Origin: Mangrovivirga cuniculi
GTDB taxonomy: Bacteria > Bacteroidota > Bacteroidia > Cytophagales > Cyclobacteriaceae
Length of the DNA: 64,000 nt
Reading direction: 5' to 3'
Assembly (NCBI RefSeq): GCF_005166025.1
Contig: NZ_CP028923.1
Coordinates: forward strand, 2,110,001 to 2,174,000
The translations under genes and the position numbers were made by a program. Of the stretch, positions 18,802-29,690 are shown in pieces (position 1 is the first letter of the stretch; every line of letters begins with the position of its first letter). The notes beneath the pieces were generated by a model. It saw only the letters and a program-made list of their open reading frames with translations, made no database searches and was not told the DNA's origin.

Positions 18802-19411
18802 ACTTGCAGTTATAATATTTTTTGGATTTTTATTTACCAGTAATAGTTTATTTGCACAACAGTTTCCATCTGAAACTTTCCATCCCGGAACAGCAATTCT
18901 GGAAGGTGATAAAAGAGTCAGTGGAAAGCTAAAATATGATCTCGAGAATAATATAATTCAGGTTATTAATAAAGGCGTTGTACAAACTTATACATCACAA
19001 AAGGTAGTTTTTTTTATTATTGAAGATCAGATTTTGGGTATAACCCGAAAATTTTATTCTCTTCCATATGAAAAAAATAATTATCGGGCAATGATGTTTT
19101 TTGAATTATTGGTTGAAGGAGATCTGACCCTGCTTGGAAGGGAATATATAGATACCCGAACCACAACCTCTAATAATAGCTTTTATTACAGAAGTTATTG
19201 GGTTGAAAGTTATGTTCTCCGAACTAATTTTTATTTCTTGAGAAAAGGAGGAGATATTAATTTTTTCACACCCAAAAAGAGGGAGCTTTTCGATGTTATG
19301 GCCGACAAATCCGAAGAGATTAAACAATATATTAAAAAAAGAAAATTTGATATCGACCGTCCGGATGATTTGATTGATATTACAAAATTCTACAATAACC
19401 TTAATGAGTAA
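18740..19411 (+). CDS. Exported protein of unknown function
   Basis: 223 residues; the only ATG upstream of the signal sequence is at 18740, inside the end of ribBA (62-base overlap). The export signal is set back from the N-terminus ([22 protein letters not shown]). The mature part is beta-strand rich ([29 protein letters not shown]...[11 protein letters not shown]), followed by a lysine-rich, probably helical tail ([28 protein letters not shown]). It resembles Bacteroidota envelope proteins of no assigned role; I do not recognise a family. The next gene, surE, overlaps its stop by 8 bases, so it is translationally tied between ribBA and surE. Confidence 0.7.
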   Translation: MRNILKLSETKWDIQSLKTIRLAVIIFFGFLFTSNSLFAQQFPSETFHPGTAILEGDKRVSGKLKYDLENNIIQVINKGVVQTYTSQKVVFFIIEDQILGITRKFYSLPYEKNNYRAMMFFELLVEGDLTLLGREYIDTRTTTSNNSFYYRSYWVESYVLRTNFYFLRKGGDINFFTPKKRELFDVMADKSEEIKQYIKKRKFDIDRPDDLIDITKFYNNLNE

Positions 19412-20189
19412 TACGAAAGATAAAAAACCACTTATCCTGGTTTCTAATGACGATGGTATCACTGCTAATGGCATAAGAAAGCTGGTTGATTTAATGAAGC
19501 AGATAGGTGAGGTTGTTGTGGTAGCCCCCGATAGTCCTCAATCAGGTATGGGACATGCTATCACAATTGGTAATACACTCAGATTGTTCAGGGAAAGAAT
19601 TTTTCCTGAAGTTGAAGCATATAAATGTAGCGGTACTCCGGCTGATTGTGTGAAATTGGGTAAACACCATGTTTTAAAAGACCGGACGATAGATCTTGTT
19701 GTCAGTGGTATAAATCACGGGGCAAATACTTCAATCAGTGTTCTTTATAGTGGAACTATGAGTGCTGCAATAGAAGGAGCGATAGAAGGTACACCTGCTA
19801 TCGGTTTTTCCCTTTGTGACTACGATCCGGAAGCCGACTTTGATCATGCTGATGAGTGGATATTGAAGATCACAGAACAAACCTTAAAAAGAGGATTGCC
19901 AAAATATACTGCGCTTAATGTAAATATACCTCCTAAAAGAATTGAAAAGGTAAAAGGTGTAAAAGTGTGCAGGCAGGCAAATGCTAAATGGGAAGAGGTT
20001 TTTGATCAGCGAAGAGATCCGACAGGCAAACCATATTTTTGGTTAGGAGGAAATTTTGTTAATTTTGACAAAGGAGAAGACAACGACGAATGGGCAATTG
20101 CTAATAATTATATTTCTGTGGTTCCCTGTCAGTTTGATTTAACCGCACATCACGCAATAAATTACATGAATGAAGAGTGGGAATTGTAG
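19404..20189 (+). CDS. surE: 5'/3'-nucleotidase SurE
   Basis: About 261 residues from [19 protein letters not shown]; the earlier possible start (19374) is rejected because it adds non-family residues. Metal-dependent nucleoside monophosphatase. Metal and active-site motifs: SNDDG, VVVAPDSPQSGMGHAI, CSGTPADCVKLG, VSGINHGANTSISVLYSGTMSAA. Length and motif order are normal. Its start overlaps the stop of the preceding exported-protein gene, consistent with one operon with ribBA. Confidence 0.97.
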   Translation: MSNTKDKKPLILVSNDDGITANGIRKLVDLMKQIGEVVVVAPDSPQSGMGHAITIGNTLRLFRERIFPEVEAYKCSGTPADCVKLGKHHVLKDRTIDLVVSGINHGANTSISVLYSGTMSAAIEGAIEGTPAIGFSLCDYDPEADFDHADEWILKITEQTLKRGLPKYTALNVNIPPKRIEKVKGVKVCRQANAKWEEVFDQRRDPTGKPYFWLGGNFVNFDKGEDNDEWAIANNYISVVPCQFDLTAHHAINYMNEEWEL

Positions 20190-20206
20190 TAATAAATTAC
20201 ATTATA

Positions 20207-20237
20207 TTTCAGATTTTCATTTTAAATAGTATTTTTG
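20207..20237 (+). promoter_or_regulatory. Candidate promoter for the acidic lipoprotein gene
   Basis: TTTC (20207-20210), 19-base spacer, TATTTTTG (20230-20237), an exact TAnnTTTG match, about 95 bases before the ATG at 20331. Confidence 0.45.
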
Positions 20238-20330
20238 CTAGATAATTCTAGTTGTAAATTGTTTATTAAGGGTTAGAATATAATAAACGCTAGTTTTTTT
20301 AGTTAGAGCATATAAAGGCATCGGAATTGA

Positions 20331-21146
20331 ATGAGACCATTTAGTTTGGTTATTTTTTTTGTATTAGCAGCGTTGTTATTACAGAGTTGTCAGGAAAAGA
20401 TGATTTGCCCCGCGTTTCAGAGTTATTACATACTCGATGAAGATGAACGCGCGGCGAGGTTTTCTTATTTCGCTGACAGCATATCCCCAAAAATGACTGC
20501 ATCAGTCAAAAAAACTGACTATGGTCTGATTGCTCCTTCAATGTATTTTAATCTTATCAAAAGAAACGAATACAAGAAGAGAAGTGCTGATATGCGCACA
20601 ATTCCAATGGAGGTAGTCTACCCAAAAGAGAAAGAAGAAGATTCTGTATTTCAGATTGATGATGGTGATATACCAAAAACTCAAAAGGAAAACAGATACG
20701 AGATGGATGCTGATATTGACAGGCAGTTAATTGATACAGCTTCTTACTACACCCCTGAAGAAGAACCTATCCTGGCTGATGAAGATCAGCAGAAAGATAA
20801 ATATAATATCGATCAGATGAGTTATATGTGGCTCATCGGAAATGATATACTTGAAAAACGCCAGATGAAAATTGATTCGGTATGGACTGATCACCTTGAA
20901 AAACAAGAGGAGTTAAACGAAAAGTTCAGGGAAGATGATGCCTTTGATGAAGAGGGAGGTTTAGGAGAGCCAATGGGAGATGCTGTTGAAGAAGAGGCTC
21001 CTGAAAAGAAATGGTGGCAATTCTGGAAAAAGTCTGGCAAGAAGAAAAAGAAGAAAAGAGATGAAGAGGAGGAAACTCAGGAAACTGAAGCAATTCCATT
21101 TGATCAGGAAGAACCAGTAGAAGAAGAGGATGATGACGGGTTTTAA
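20331..21146 (+). CDS. Lipoprotein with charged C-terminal region
   Basis: 271 residues with signal peptide and lipobox (LLLQSC, Cys20), followed by a conserved-looking stretch QEKMICPAFQSYYILDEDERAARFSYF. The centre is polar. The C-terminal third alternates acidic and basic tracts: EEEAPEKKWWQFWKK, a KKKKKK run, then EEEETQETEA and EEDDDGF. I do not recognise the function. Similar lipoproteins occur in gliding Bacteroidota, so an envelope or motility-related role is possible but unproven. It has its own candidate promoter at 20207-20237. Confidence 0.7.
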   Translation: MRPFSLVIFFVLAALLLQSCQEKMICPAFQSYYILDEDERAARFSYFADSISPKMTASVKKTDYGLIAPSMYFNLIKRNEYKKRSADMRTIPMEVVYPKEKEEDSVFQIDDGDIPKTQKENRYEMDADIDRQLIDTASYYTPEEEPILADEDQQKDKYNIDQMSYMWLIGNDILEKRQMKIDSVWTDHLEKQEELNEKFREDDAFDEEGGLGEPMGDAVEEEAPEKKWWQFWKKSGKKKKKKRDEEEETQETEAIPFDQEEPVEEEDDDGF

Positions 21147-21287
21147 TAAATACTGCTGCTCATTAAACTTTAAATTCCTGCCATTCGTCGGGAAAATTTC
21201 CTTGTTTACATATTAACCAAACTTATATTCTCAGCTCTTTTAGATAATTAATATCTTTCGGATTCAAAATCATTAATATTCGAATTT

Positions 21288-21668
21288 ATGATGCTGGATC
21301 TAAATATCTTACCTTCTCAGAGAACACCTCTGATAGATTATAAGCTTGAAAATAATAAGATCACTATATCCGGTCGATCGATCCCTGAAAATGCAATTGA
21401 TTTCTTTAACCCTCTGTTTAAATGGGCTGATTCCTTTTGCTCAGATCCAAACAGGAATAAATTAAGTATAGACATAAATCTTGATTACTTTAATACAAGT
21501 AGTAGTAAATGCCTAATCGAATTTTTCCGTAAAATGGAAAGGTGTAGTAAAAAAGGAAAAGAAGTAATTGTTAACTGGATTTACGATAGTCAGGATGAAA
21601 GTATGTACGAAACCGGAGAGGATTTTATGCAAATAATCAACCTTCCTTTTAATATGAAATCTATTTAA
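21288..21668 (+). CDS. SiaC family (DUF1987) regulatory phosphoprotein
   Basis: 126 residues with the DUF1987/SiaC pattern: an early ISGRSIPENAIDFFNPLFKW, then LDYFNTSSSKCLIEFFRKME, and a late VNWIYDSQDESMYETGEDF. In Pseudomonas, SiaC is phosphorylated on a Thr in the NTSSxK segment by the SiaB kinase and dephosphorylated by SiaA, controlling c-di-GMP and aggregation. Here no SiaA, SiaB or diguanylate cyclase gene is adjacent, so its partner is elsewhere or it works differently. Ends just before a bidirectional terminator shared with groEL. Confidence 0.9.
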   Translation: MMLDLNILPSQRTPLIDYKLENNKITISGRSIPENAIDFFNPLFKWADSFCSDPNRNKLSIDINLDYFNTSSSKCLIEFFRKMERCSKKGKEVIVNWIYDSQDESMYETGEDFMQIINLPFNMKSI

Positions 21669-21686
21669 TTAATATATTGTTACAAT

Positions 21687-21718
21687 AAAAAAGGGCGATC
21701 AATTGATCGCCTTTTTTT
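21687..21718. terminator. Bidirectional terminator between siaC-like and groL
   Basis: Palindrome GGCGATCAATTGATCGCC (21694-21711) flanked by an A-run on the left and seven T on the right, between convergent genes. It can serve both strands. Confidence 0.85.
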
Positions 21719-21744
21719 ATAAGATGTATTTTTGAATTCTCAGA

Positions 21745-23397
<1,653 letters not shown>

Positions 23398-23414
23398 TTA
23401 ATAAACCCTTGATT

Positions 23415-23693
23415 TTATAGTATTGCGAAAATGTCAGATTCTCTCATGATGAGATAATCTCCACCATCAACAGTAATTTCGGTTCCTGCATATTTTCCAT
23501 AAAGTACAGTATCACCGACCTGAACTGTCATTGGTTCATCTATTTTACCGTTACCGACCGCTACGATCTTACCTTTCTGTGGTTTTTCTTTTGCAGTGTC
23601 AGGAATGATAATTCCAGATGCTGTTTTTTCTTCCGCTGCAGCAGGTTCTACCAGAACTCTGTCTGCCAAAGGCTTAATGTTAAGTTGTGACAT
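23415..23693 (-). CDS. groS: 10 kDa co-chaperonin GroES
   Basis: 92 residues: [42 protein letters not shown], then [14 protein letters not shown] and [13 protein letters not shown], the normal GroES order with its mobile loop. Caps the GroEL cavity. First gene of the operon. No CIRCE element (TTAGCACTC-N9-GAGTGCTAA) was found in the 225-base upstream region. Confidence 0.99.
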   Translation of the reverse strand: MSQLNIKPLADRVLVEPAAAEEKTASGIIIPDTAKEKPQKGKIVAVGNGKIDEPMTVQVGDTVLYGKYAGTEITVDGGDYLIMRESDIFAIL

Positions 23694-23783
23694 ATGTGTA
23701 TTGATTTTAAGCGTTGTTATTGCTAAATTTTACATGGTGCATTGTGCACATTATGTGCCAAATGAAATTATTCCGTTCAAACG

Positions 23784-23813
23784 GTCATTTTTTCACTTTT
23801 TAGTCATTTTTCA
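23784..23813. promoter_or_regulatory. Short direct repeats upstream of groES
   Basis: GTCATTTTTTCA (23784-23795) and GTCATTTTTCA (23803-23813) are near-copies 19 bases apart in the divergent region between groES and an unknown + gene. They could be an operator for either gene; this is inference only. Confidence 0.25.
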
Positions 23814-23918
23814 TGTCATGGTTTTTATTGGTGGTATGAAAATAGTGACAAATAGACATGAATTCTGGTAGAAATTATGTCAGTATTGTAAAAACGTGTC
23901 ATTGAAACTATTAAGCCC

Positions 23919-24632
23919 ATGAAAACATTAAGCCCTAACTGGATTACCGAAAGTCCGATTGACTTTGAATTCAAAAAGTATACCCTCCTGGCATACTTAC
24001 AACGCATTGAAAAATTTTTTAATGAATTTAAATTGTATCCTGCCTTTTCTGATTTGATCTTTCATTATAAAAATTTGCATACACTTAAAGAAAATAAGGA
24101 ACTCCTGAAAGAGTCTTTTCCTAAGGAAATTTCTATGGAAGATTTTCTTAAACTTAAATTGGTTTATAAAGAAATACTGGACGATGATGAGATAATTAAA
24201 GCAATTGAAGATTTGATTTACTTTTCAATGCCTCAAATGAAGATCTGGCTGGAAAGGGGAGAGGAAATTTTTATATCAGTTGGAGAGGATATTAAAATAG
24301 AACCTGTTGGGATAGTTCCTTTGTACAAGGAGGAAGGATATTTAGTATTGCAAATGTTTAATGGTAGAAAAAAAGTTTTTAGATATAAAACCGGCATATT
24401 TGAACGGTCCGAGGATACTTTTCGCGGACTGAATTTAACCTTTTTAAAAGATATTGAGCTCGGGATAGGAGATACTATAGAAGGTTACAAAGTTCGTTTG
24501 GCCAGATTGAATAAAGAACTTCCAAATCCTGCAGTATATTTTATTTCAACTAGAAGGAATTTACCATTTGAGGAAACTTTAATGCCAGTTATAAAATTAA
24601 ATTTCCTGAAGTATATTTCTCTTGCTTCATAA
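23919..24632 (+). CDS. Conserved-looking protein of unknown function
   Basis: 237 residues, no signal peptide or membrane segment, so probably cytoplasmic. The N-terminal half is helical and charged (AYLQRIEKFFNEFKLYPAFSDLIFHYKNL...FPKEISMEDFLKLKLVYKEIL). The C-terminal half is strand-rich (PVGIVPLYKEEGYLVLQMFNGRKKVFRYKTGIF). I recognise no catalytic motif or named domain. Divergent from groES, convergent with secG, and apparently a single-gene unit. Confidence 0.75.
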   Translation: MKTLSPNWITESPIDFEFKKYTLLAYLQRIEKFFNEFKLYPAFSDLIFHYKNLHTLKENKELLKESFPKEISMEDFLKLKLVYKEILDDDEIIKAIEDLIYFSMPQMKIWLERGEEIFISVGEDIKIEPVGIVPLYKEEGYLVLQMFNGRKKVFRYKTGIFERSEDTFRGLNLTFLKDIELGIGDTIEGYKVRLARLNKELPNPAVYFISTRRNLPFEETLMPVIKLNFLKYISLAS

Positions 24633-24643
24633 AGTAAAGGCAT

Positions 24644-24667
24644 AAAAAAAGCCCTGATCTGATCAGG
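24644..24667 (-). terminator. Terminator of secG operon
   Basis: CCTGATC (24653-24659) and GATCAGG (24661-24667) form a hairpin; on the minus strand it is followed by seven T (plus-strand A 24644-24650). Lies 27 bases past the secG stop. Confidence 0.75.
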
Positions 24668-24693
24668 ACTTTCTTAATTAAGTATTTAATTTC

Positions 24694-25038
24694 TTATTGA
24701 ACTGTATCTGATTCAAGTTCCGCAGGAGAAGTCAATTCATCGTTCTGAGGAATGACTGCCGGAGCTGCCTCTTCCTGTACCGCTTCAACATTCGTACTTT
24801 TTACCGTGTCACCGCCTTTATCAATGAATTGAGCACTTACTAAAGCCAAAGCAACTATAAATACTAATAGAGCCCAGGTCGTTTTCTCAAGAAGGTCAGT
24901 TGTCTTTTTAACACCCATCATTTGATTAGCCTGTCCGAATGTAGATGATAAACCACCACCTTTAGAATTTTGAGCCAAGATAACCAACACCAACAATACT
25001 GCTGCGACAATAATTAAAGAAAGAATTAAAATATACAT
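24694..25038 (-). CDS. secG: Preprotein translocase subunit SecG
   Basis: 114 residues. Two membrane helices (about 2-22 and 53-72) around the conserved loop LAQNSKGGGLSSTFGQANQMMGVKKTTDLLEKTTW. Stimulates the SecYEG channel. The polar tail of about 40 residues (EEAAPAVIPQNDELTSPAELE) is longer than in E. coli and typical of this phylum. Last gene of the minus-strand operon, 5 bases after the TPR gene. Confidence 0.97.
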   Translation of the reverse strand: MYILILSLIIVAAVLLVLVILAQNSKGGGLSSTFGQANQMMGVKKTTDLLEKTTWALLVFIVALALVSAQFIDKGGDTVKSTNVEAVQEEAAPAVIPQNDELTSPAELESDTVQ

Positions 25039-25043
25039 GTTTT

Positions 25044-26213
25044 TTATTTTTCCAGCTTACTAATTTGACTTGCAAAGTAAGCCTTTTTTTGTGGATATTT
25101 CCAAATTAATTTTTTATAAATTTCAATAGCTTTTTTAGTCTTACCTTGCTTAGCATAAATGTTAGCAAGAGTTTCTGATACAAGGTTCTCATTTACTGAG
25201 GTGCTGTCTTTGGCAAGATCTCTCAATTCCTCATCGGTAAGTTCTTCCTGATCTTCAGATTTGAATCTTTCTATATTAGGACTTCGACTAATAAAAGAAT
25301 CAATAATATCCTTTTGTCTGTCTTTTTTATCCTTGTCTGATTCCTCATCAGAATATTGTTGAGATTTCTTTTTAAGGCTATCCAGAAGAGAACCTTTTGA
25401 TTCGGGCTCAGGCTTTTCTTTATCTTCAGGGGTATCTTTTACCGACTCTGCTTTTTCTTCATCAGTTTTACCTGAATCTATGTTAGAATCTTCTTTGTTT
25501 GCATCGTCAGTTTCTATTGGCTTTTTTTTTTCTTCCTCTTCTCTTTCTTCTTCCTCCGATTTTTGTTCACCAGATTCACCCATGCTCTCTTTAAGTGAGG
25601 CAAGGTTAGCCATTAATTCACTGTATATGTCATCGCCATCTTCACTATCTTTAGACTCTTCTTCATCGGTTTCTTCTTCACTACTATCTTCAGTAGTTGA
25701 TTCTTTACTTTTTACAGCTTCATCTTCATCCGAAGGAAAATCATATCCCGAAGTCCACTCAGAATTATCCTCTTTCTGTTGCGATTCATCTTCATTTTCT
25801 TTTTCAACATTATCGGAATCATCTATAATGGTATTTTCCTCACCTGATGCCGAATCCTCATTAGATTCAAACTGTTCTTCATTTTTTTCTATGACGATCT
25901 CAGCATCTTCTACTACATCCTCTTCTTCAAAAGTCGAGGTTGAATGATCTTCCTGTTCAGATTCAGAAGATTGAGATCCGGAGCTCTCCATATATTGTTT
26001 TAAAACATCCCTGTCATAAGTATATATTGCTGCCTTATGAAGGGCATCCTGAGAGTCATCCGCTCCTTTATGCTGTTTAATTTTAGCAACAAGTATGTGA
26101 AGAGCCTGGTAGTAAGGATACCTGGCTGCCAGATCTTGAATTTCAGAGAATTGATCGTCAGAAACTCTTTCCGGATCGTTTAAAAAGTTAATTAAGTCGT
26201 GTTTAGAAACCAT
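25044..26213 (-). CDS. TPR protein with long acidic linker
   Basis: 389 residues. An N-terminal helical region (about 1-80; LAARYPYYQALHILVAKIKQHKG) and a C-terminal TPR-like pair (about 335-389; LANIYAKQGKTKKAIEIYKKLIWKYPQK) flank some 200 residues rich in Asp, Glu, Ser and Lys with no predicted fold. No signal peptide. Commonly found beside secG and lptE in Bacteroidota, but the role is not known to me. The antisense strand of the acidic region also gives a Ser-rich open frame, an artefact of composition. Confidence 0.85.
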   Translation of the reverse strand: MVSKHDLINFLNDPERVSDDQFSEIQDLAARYPYYQALHILVAKIKQHKGADDSQDALHKAAIYTYDRDVLKQYMESSGSQSSESEQEDHSTSTFEEEDVVEDAEIVIEKNEEQFESNEDSASGEENTIIDDSDNVEKENEDESQQKEDNSEWTSGYDFPSDEDEAVKSKESTTEDSSEEETDEEESKDSEDGDDIYSELMANLASLKESMGESGEQKSEEEEREEEEKKKPIETDDANKEDSNIDSGKTDEEKAESVKDTPEDKEKPEPESKGSLLDSLKKKSQQYSDEESDKDKKDRQKDIIDSFISRSPNIERFKSEDQEELTDEELRDLAKDSTSVNENLVSETLANIYAKQGKTKKAIEIYKKLIWKYPQKKAYFASQISKLEK

Positions 26214-26249
26214 GAATTTTAAAGTCTTGGCTTAAAAGAATAAAAAAAA

Positions 26250-26783
26250 TCACCAATTAGCAACTGATGTATTGAAAATATCCAATATTATCTGTTCAAT
26301 TATATTATCTACATACTGTTGTTCATTCGCATTTAGCGGTGCAGTATTAGGGTCATAGTCTTCGTAAAAACTAAAGGACCTATTAGAGAAATTCTGCGAT
26401 TCGTCATAAGTATTAATGAATGTTGCAGTCACTGTTATTGTTAATCTTTCCTGAGCAGCCTGATCTATGTTGTTATTACCGGTGCCAGCGCTTACACCTC
26501 TTAATGAAGCTCTGTAGCCTGTTATTGAGCCTTCTAATTGAAGGTCACCTCCATAATCTACGATCGATAAATTGGAGTTTCTCTGAAAATATTCTTTCAA
26601 TTGTTCAGTAAATTGTTGTGCAATCGTGGGAGGACCCTGTCCGGTGTCGTTAAAGAATGTGCTGATCGAAATAGTCTTTACTTCAGGACCGATGCTAATT
26701 CCGGTAAAAGAATAGTTTACAGAACAAGCGTTGAGTATGAAAAATAATATGAGAAAAAAATATTTATTATGCTTCGATTTCAT
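26250..26783 (-). CDS. lptE: LPS-assembly lipoprotein LptE-like
   Basis: 177 residues. Signal and lipobox (FFILNAC, Cys20), then the LptE pattern of Bacteroidota: SFTGISIGPEVKTISISTFFND, AQQFTEQLKEYFQRNSNLSIVDYGGDLQLEGSITGY, ending NANEQQYVDNIIEQIILDIFN. LptE plugs the LptD barrel that inserts lipopolysaccharide in the outer membrane. Starts inside the end of the sigma-54 activator gene (17-base overlap), so they are co-transcribed. Confidence 0.88.
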   Translation of the reverse strand: MKSKHNKYFFLILFFILNACSVNYSFTGISIGPEVKTISISTFFNDTGQGPPTIAQQFTEQLKEYFQRNSNLSIVDYGGDLQLEGSITGYRASLRGVSAGTGNNNIDQAAQERLTITVTATFINTYDESQNFSNRSFSFYEDYDPNTAPLNANEQQYVDNIIEQIILDIFNTSVANW

Positions 26784-28065
26784 ACTGTTTAATTTTCCTA
26801 TAAAGTGTTCTTTCGGATATTCCGAGATCTTTTGCTGCGTATTTTCTTTTGTTTTTATTTTTTCTGAGAGCCTTGATTATTAGCTCTTTTTCTTTATTTT
26901 CTAATGAAAGATTCTCTTCCTCTTCTTCAGGTTCATGATAAACATCTTCATAATATGCTTCCTCATCGTCCTCCTGGTTTTCGGAGTTCTGATTATCATG
27001 TAAAATAAATGGAGATCCACTCTCTTCAGTTGTTTCTCCAGAGCTTCCGGACCCTTTGACTTCCGGTAGGGATGACCGGTATTTTATGTCTTCAAACAAC
27101 TCCTGGTTTTCCCGGATAATTTTTGCACCATCTTGTTGATCGTTGAGAATTGATACAACCAGCTTTTTCAATTCTGTCATATCTTTTCTCATATCAAATA
27201 AGATCTGATATAAAAGGTCCCTTTCATTTAGTCCCTGGGTATTTTCCTGTTGAAATATTGCTGGTACATTTCGAGTGCTGTCAGGTAGGTAGGTTGCCAG
27301 CACCTCAGCGCTGATTGACCGGTTTTCCTCAAGTAAAGAAATTTGTTCAACAAGGTTCTTAAGTTCCCTGATATTTCCAGGGAAACGATATTTTTTTATT
27401 ACGGACTGGGCACTTTCATCCAGTTCTACGGGCTTTACCCTGTAATCTTCTGAAAAGTCCGAAGCAAATTTTCTGAATAATAACAAAATATCATCACCTC
27501 TATCGCGGAGTGCAGGTACATAAATAGGTAAAGTATTTAACCTGTAATAAAGGTCTTCCCTGAATTTACCTTTTTCAACAGCTTCCATTAGGTTGACATT
27601 GGTTGCTGCTACTACTCTGACATCCGTTTTTTGAACTTTTGAAGATCCGACCCGGATAAATTCCCCGTTTTCAAGAACTCTTAATAATCTTGATTGGGTT
27701 TGTAATGGCATTTCCCCAATCTCATCAAGGAAGATCGTACCTCCGGTGGTGACTTCAAAATATCCTTTTCTACTATCGTGAGCTCCTGTAAATGCACCTT
27801 TTTCATGTCCAAATAACTCAGAGTCTATTGTTCCTTCAGGAATTGCCCCGCAATTAATAGCGATAAACTGCCCGTGTTTTCGATGACTGAGAGAGTGGAT
27901 TATTTTAGAAAAGGACTCTTTTCCACTACCACTTTCACCAGTAATTAACACAGTCATATCAGTCGGAGCTACCTGTATAGCCCGCTGTATGGCATGATTC
28001 AGCTCAGGGCTGTTTCCTATTATTCCGAAACGTTGTTTTACACTTAATATATCTGATTGATGCAT
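26767..28065 (-). CDS. Sigma-54-dependent transcriptional activator (no receiver domain)
   Basis: 432 residues. AAA+ domain about 15-245 with Walker A GESGSGKES, the sigma-54 contact loop GAFTGA, Walker B GTIFLDEIGEM and an R-finger region; C-terminal Fis-type HTH KRKYAAKDLGISERTLYRKIKQY. Only about 14 residues precede the AAA+ domain, so no phospho-receiver or GAF input is present, and activity must be set by level, a partner or the acidic linker (about 325-395). This gene is regularly placed between miaB and lptE in the phylum. Targets unknown. Confidence 0.95.
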   Translation of the reverse strand: MHQSDILSVKQRFGIIGNSPELNHAIQRAIQVAPTDMTVLITGESGSGKESFSKIIHSLSHRKHGQFIAINCGAIPEGTIDSELFGHEKGAFTGAHDSRKGYFEVTTGGTIFLDEIGEMPLQTQSRLLRVLENGEFIRVGSSKVQKTDVRVVAATNVNLMEAVEKGKFREDLYYRLNTLPIYVPALRDRGDDILLLFRKFASDFSEDYRVKPVELDESAQSVIKKYRFPGNIRELKNLVEQISLLEENRSISAEVLATYLPDSTRNVPAIFQQENTQGLNERDLLYQILFDMRKDMTELKKLVVSILNDQQDGAKIIRENQELFEDIKYRSSLPEVKGSGSSGETTEESGSPFILHDNQNSENQEDDEEAYYEDVYHEPEEEEENLSLENKEKELIIKALRKNKNKRKYAAKDLGISERTLYRKIKQYEIEA

Positions 28066-28080
28066 TTTCGGCCCTTGTGT

Positions 28081-29562
28081 TTAATCGACTACCTCTCCAA
28101 AAAGTGTTGCCGGGGTGCAATCATTTACCAAAACATTAACGTATTGGCCTTTTTCCTGGTTTCCTCTAGGGAATATTATTACTTTATTTTCTGAATTTCG
28201 ACCTTGTAACTGCTCATCACTTCTCTTGGATGTTCCTTCTACTAATACTTTATGAACTTTACCAATTGCTTTTTTATTGCGTTCAAGAGAATGTTCTTGC
28301 TGTTTATTAATGATTTCCTGCAATCTTCTTTTCTTTACTTTCAATGGAATATCATCTTCATATTTTTTAGCGGCAAGAGTACCTGGTCTCTCACTATAAA
28401 AGAACATATAAGAAAAGTCGTATTTAACATAATCCATTAAAGTGAGTGTTTCCTGGTGGTCTTCTTCTGTTTCAGTGCAAAATCCTGCAATCATATCAGA
28501 AGAGATGCCGCAATCATCACCAATGATTCTTCTTATCGCATCAACTCGGTCAATATACCATTCGCGATCATAAGTCCGGTTCATTAATTTTAAAACCCGA
28601 CTATTTCCAGACTGAGCGGGAAGGTGAATATAGTTGCATATATTCTCGTACTTATTCATGGTTTCAAGAACCTCATCCGTAATATCTTTCGGGTGAGAAG
28701 TACTAAATCTAACCCTAAGATCGGGGCTGATTTTTGCAACCATTTCTATTAGGTTTGCGAAGTTTACTATTGCAACATCACTTTCCTTTCTGGCTTTCCT
28801 CTCCAGTCTTCCTTTATTATTTTCCTCTGATGACCATTTATAGGAATCTACATTCTGGCCAAGTAATGTTACTTCTCTAAAACCTTTATCAAATAATTCT
28901 TTAGCCTCAGCAACTATGGAATGAGGATCACGGCTTCTTTCGCGGCCTCTTGTGAAAGGAACAACGCAAAAAGAACACATGTTATCGCATCCTCTCATAA
29001 TACTGATGAAGGCTGAAACTCCATTGCTGTCCAGTCTAACAGGACTAATGTCAGCATAGGTCTCTTCTTTTGATAAGAAAACATTTACAGCTTTATTGCC
29101 ATCATCAACCTGTTTGATCAATGTAGGAAGGTCCCGGTAAGCATCAGGTCCGACAACCATATCGACAATTTTTTCTTCTTCAAGAAGTTTGTCTTTAAGT
29201 CTTTCAGCCATACAGCCCAGAACACCGATCATCATTTCAGGGCGCTCTTCTTTAACCTTATTAAATTGAGAAAGTCGGTTTCTAACTGTTTGCTCAGCTT
29301 TTTCCCTGATAGAACAGGTATTCAAAAATACAACATCAGCTTTTGAGAAATCAGAAGTCGTATCAAATCCTTCTCTTTTCATGATAGAAGAAACGATCTC
29401 ACTATCGCTGAAATTCATTTGACAACCGTAACTCTCTATATAAACTTTTCTGTTTTTTCCAGTGTTTTCTTCTTCACTAACCTGTACTCCACAAGCTTCT
29501 TCAGACTGCTGCTGTTCTTCAGTTAAAATATCGATATCACTGATTAACTCTTGCTTACTCAT
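28081..29562 (-). CDS. miaB: tRNA-2-methylthio-N6-dimethylallyladenosine synthase
   Basis: 493 residues. Adds the methylthio group to i6A37 of tRNAs. N-terminal UPF0004 domain about 36-155 with Fe-S cysteines ([23 protein letters not shown]), radical SAM core with [17 protein letters not shown] (CxxxCxxC) about 190-390, C-terminal TRAM domain. The 35-residue acidic N-terminal extension before the UPF0004 domain is common in Bacteroidota. First gene of the operon leading to secG, with a candidate promoter upstream. Confidence 0.97.
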   Translation of the reverse strand: MSKQELISDIDILTEEQQQSEEACGVQVSEEENTGKNRKVYIESYGCQMNFSDSEIVSSIMKREGFDTTSDFSKADVVFLNTCSIREKAEQTVRNRLSQFNKVKEERPEMMIGVLGCMAERLKDKLLEEEKIVDMVVGPDAYRDLPTLIKQVDDGNKAVNVFLSKEETYADISPVRLDSNGVSAFISIMRGCDNMCSFCVVPFTRGRERSRDPHSIVAEAKELFDKGFREVTLLGQNVDSYKWSSEENNKGRLERKARKESDVAIVNFANLIEMVAKISPDLRVRFSTSHPKDITDEVLETMNKYENICNYIHLPAQSGNSRVLKLMNRTYDREWYIDRVDAIRRIIGDDCGISSDMIAGFCTETEEDHQETLTLMDYVKYDFSYMFFYSERPGTLAAKKYEDDIPLKVKKRRLQEIINKQQEHSLERNKKAIGKVHKVLVEGTSKRSDEQLQGRNSENKVIIFPRGNQEKGQYVNVLVNDCTPATLFGEVVD

Positions 29563-29593
29563 ATTTTAAAGCTATTATCCTATTATCAATATG

Positions 29594-29629
29594 CAAAGCT
29601 ACGAAATTGGATTTAGAATTTATGACAAA
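29594..29629 (-). promoter_or_regulatory. Candidate promoter for the miaB-secG operon
   Basis: On the minus strand, -7 box TAGCTTTG (29594-29601), an exact TAnnTTTG match, and TTTG at 29626-29629 with a 24-base spacer, longer than the usual 19-21. About 30 bases upstream of the miaB ATG. Confidence 0.4.
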
Positions 29630-29637
29630 ATGTCAGC

Positions 29638-29663
29638 AAAAAAAAGGCAGTCAAACGACTGCC
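29638..29663 (-). terminator. Terminator of the YceI lipoprotein gene
   Basis: GGCAGTC (29646-29652), loop AAAC, GACTGCC (29657-29663); on the minus strand this is followed by a T-run (plus-strand A 29638-29645). It lies 28 bases past the stop of the gene. Confidence 0.85.
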
Positions 29664-29690
29664 TTTCTTATTAATATTTTCTTGAATTAA

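Noticed and set aside
23694-23918. CIRCE / HrcA operator upstream of groES
   Set aside because: No TTAGCACTC-N9-GAGTGCTAA or near variant found on either strand.
25480-25947. 155-codon Ser-rich open frame on the + strand
   Set aside because: Reverse-strand reading of the Glu/Asp/Ser-rich linker of the TPR protein; composition artefact.
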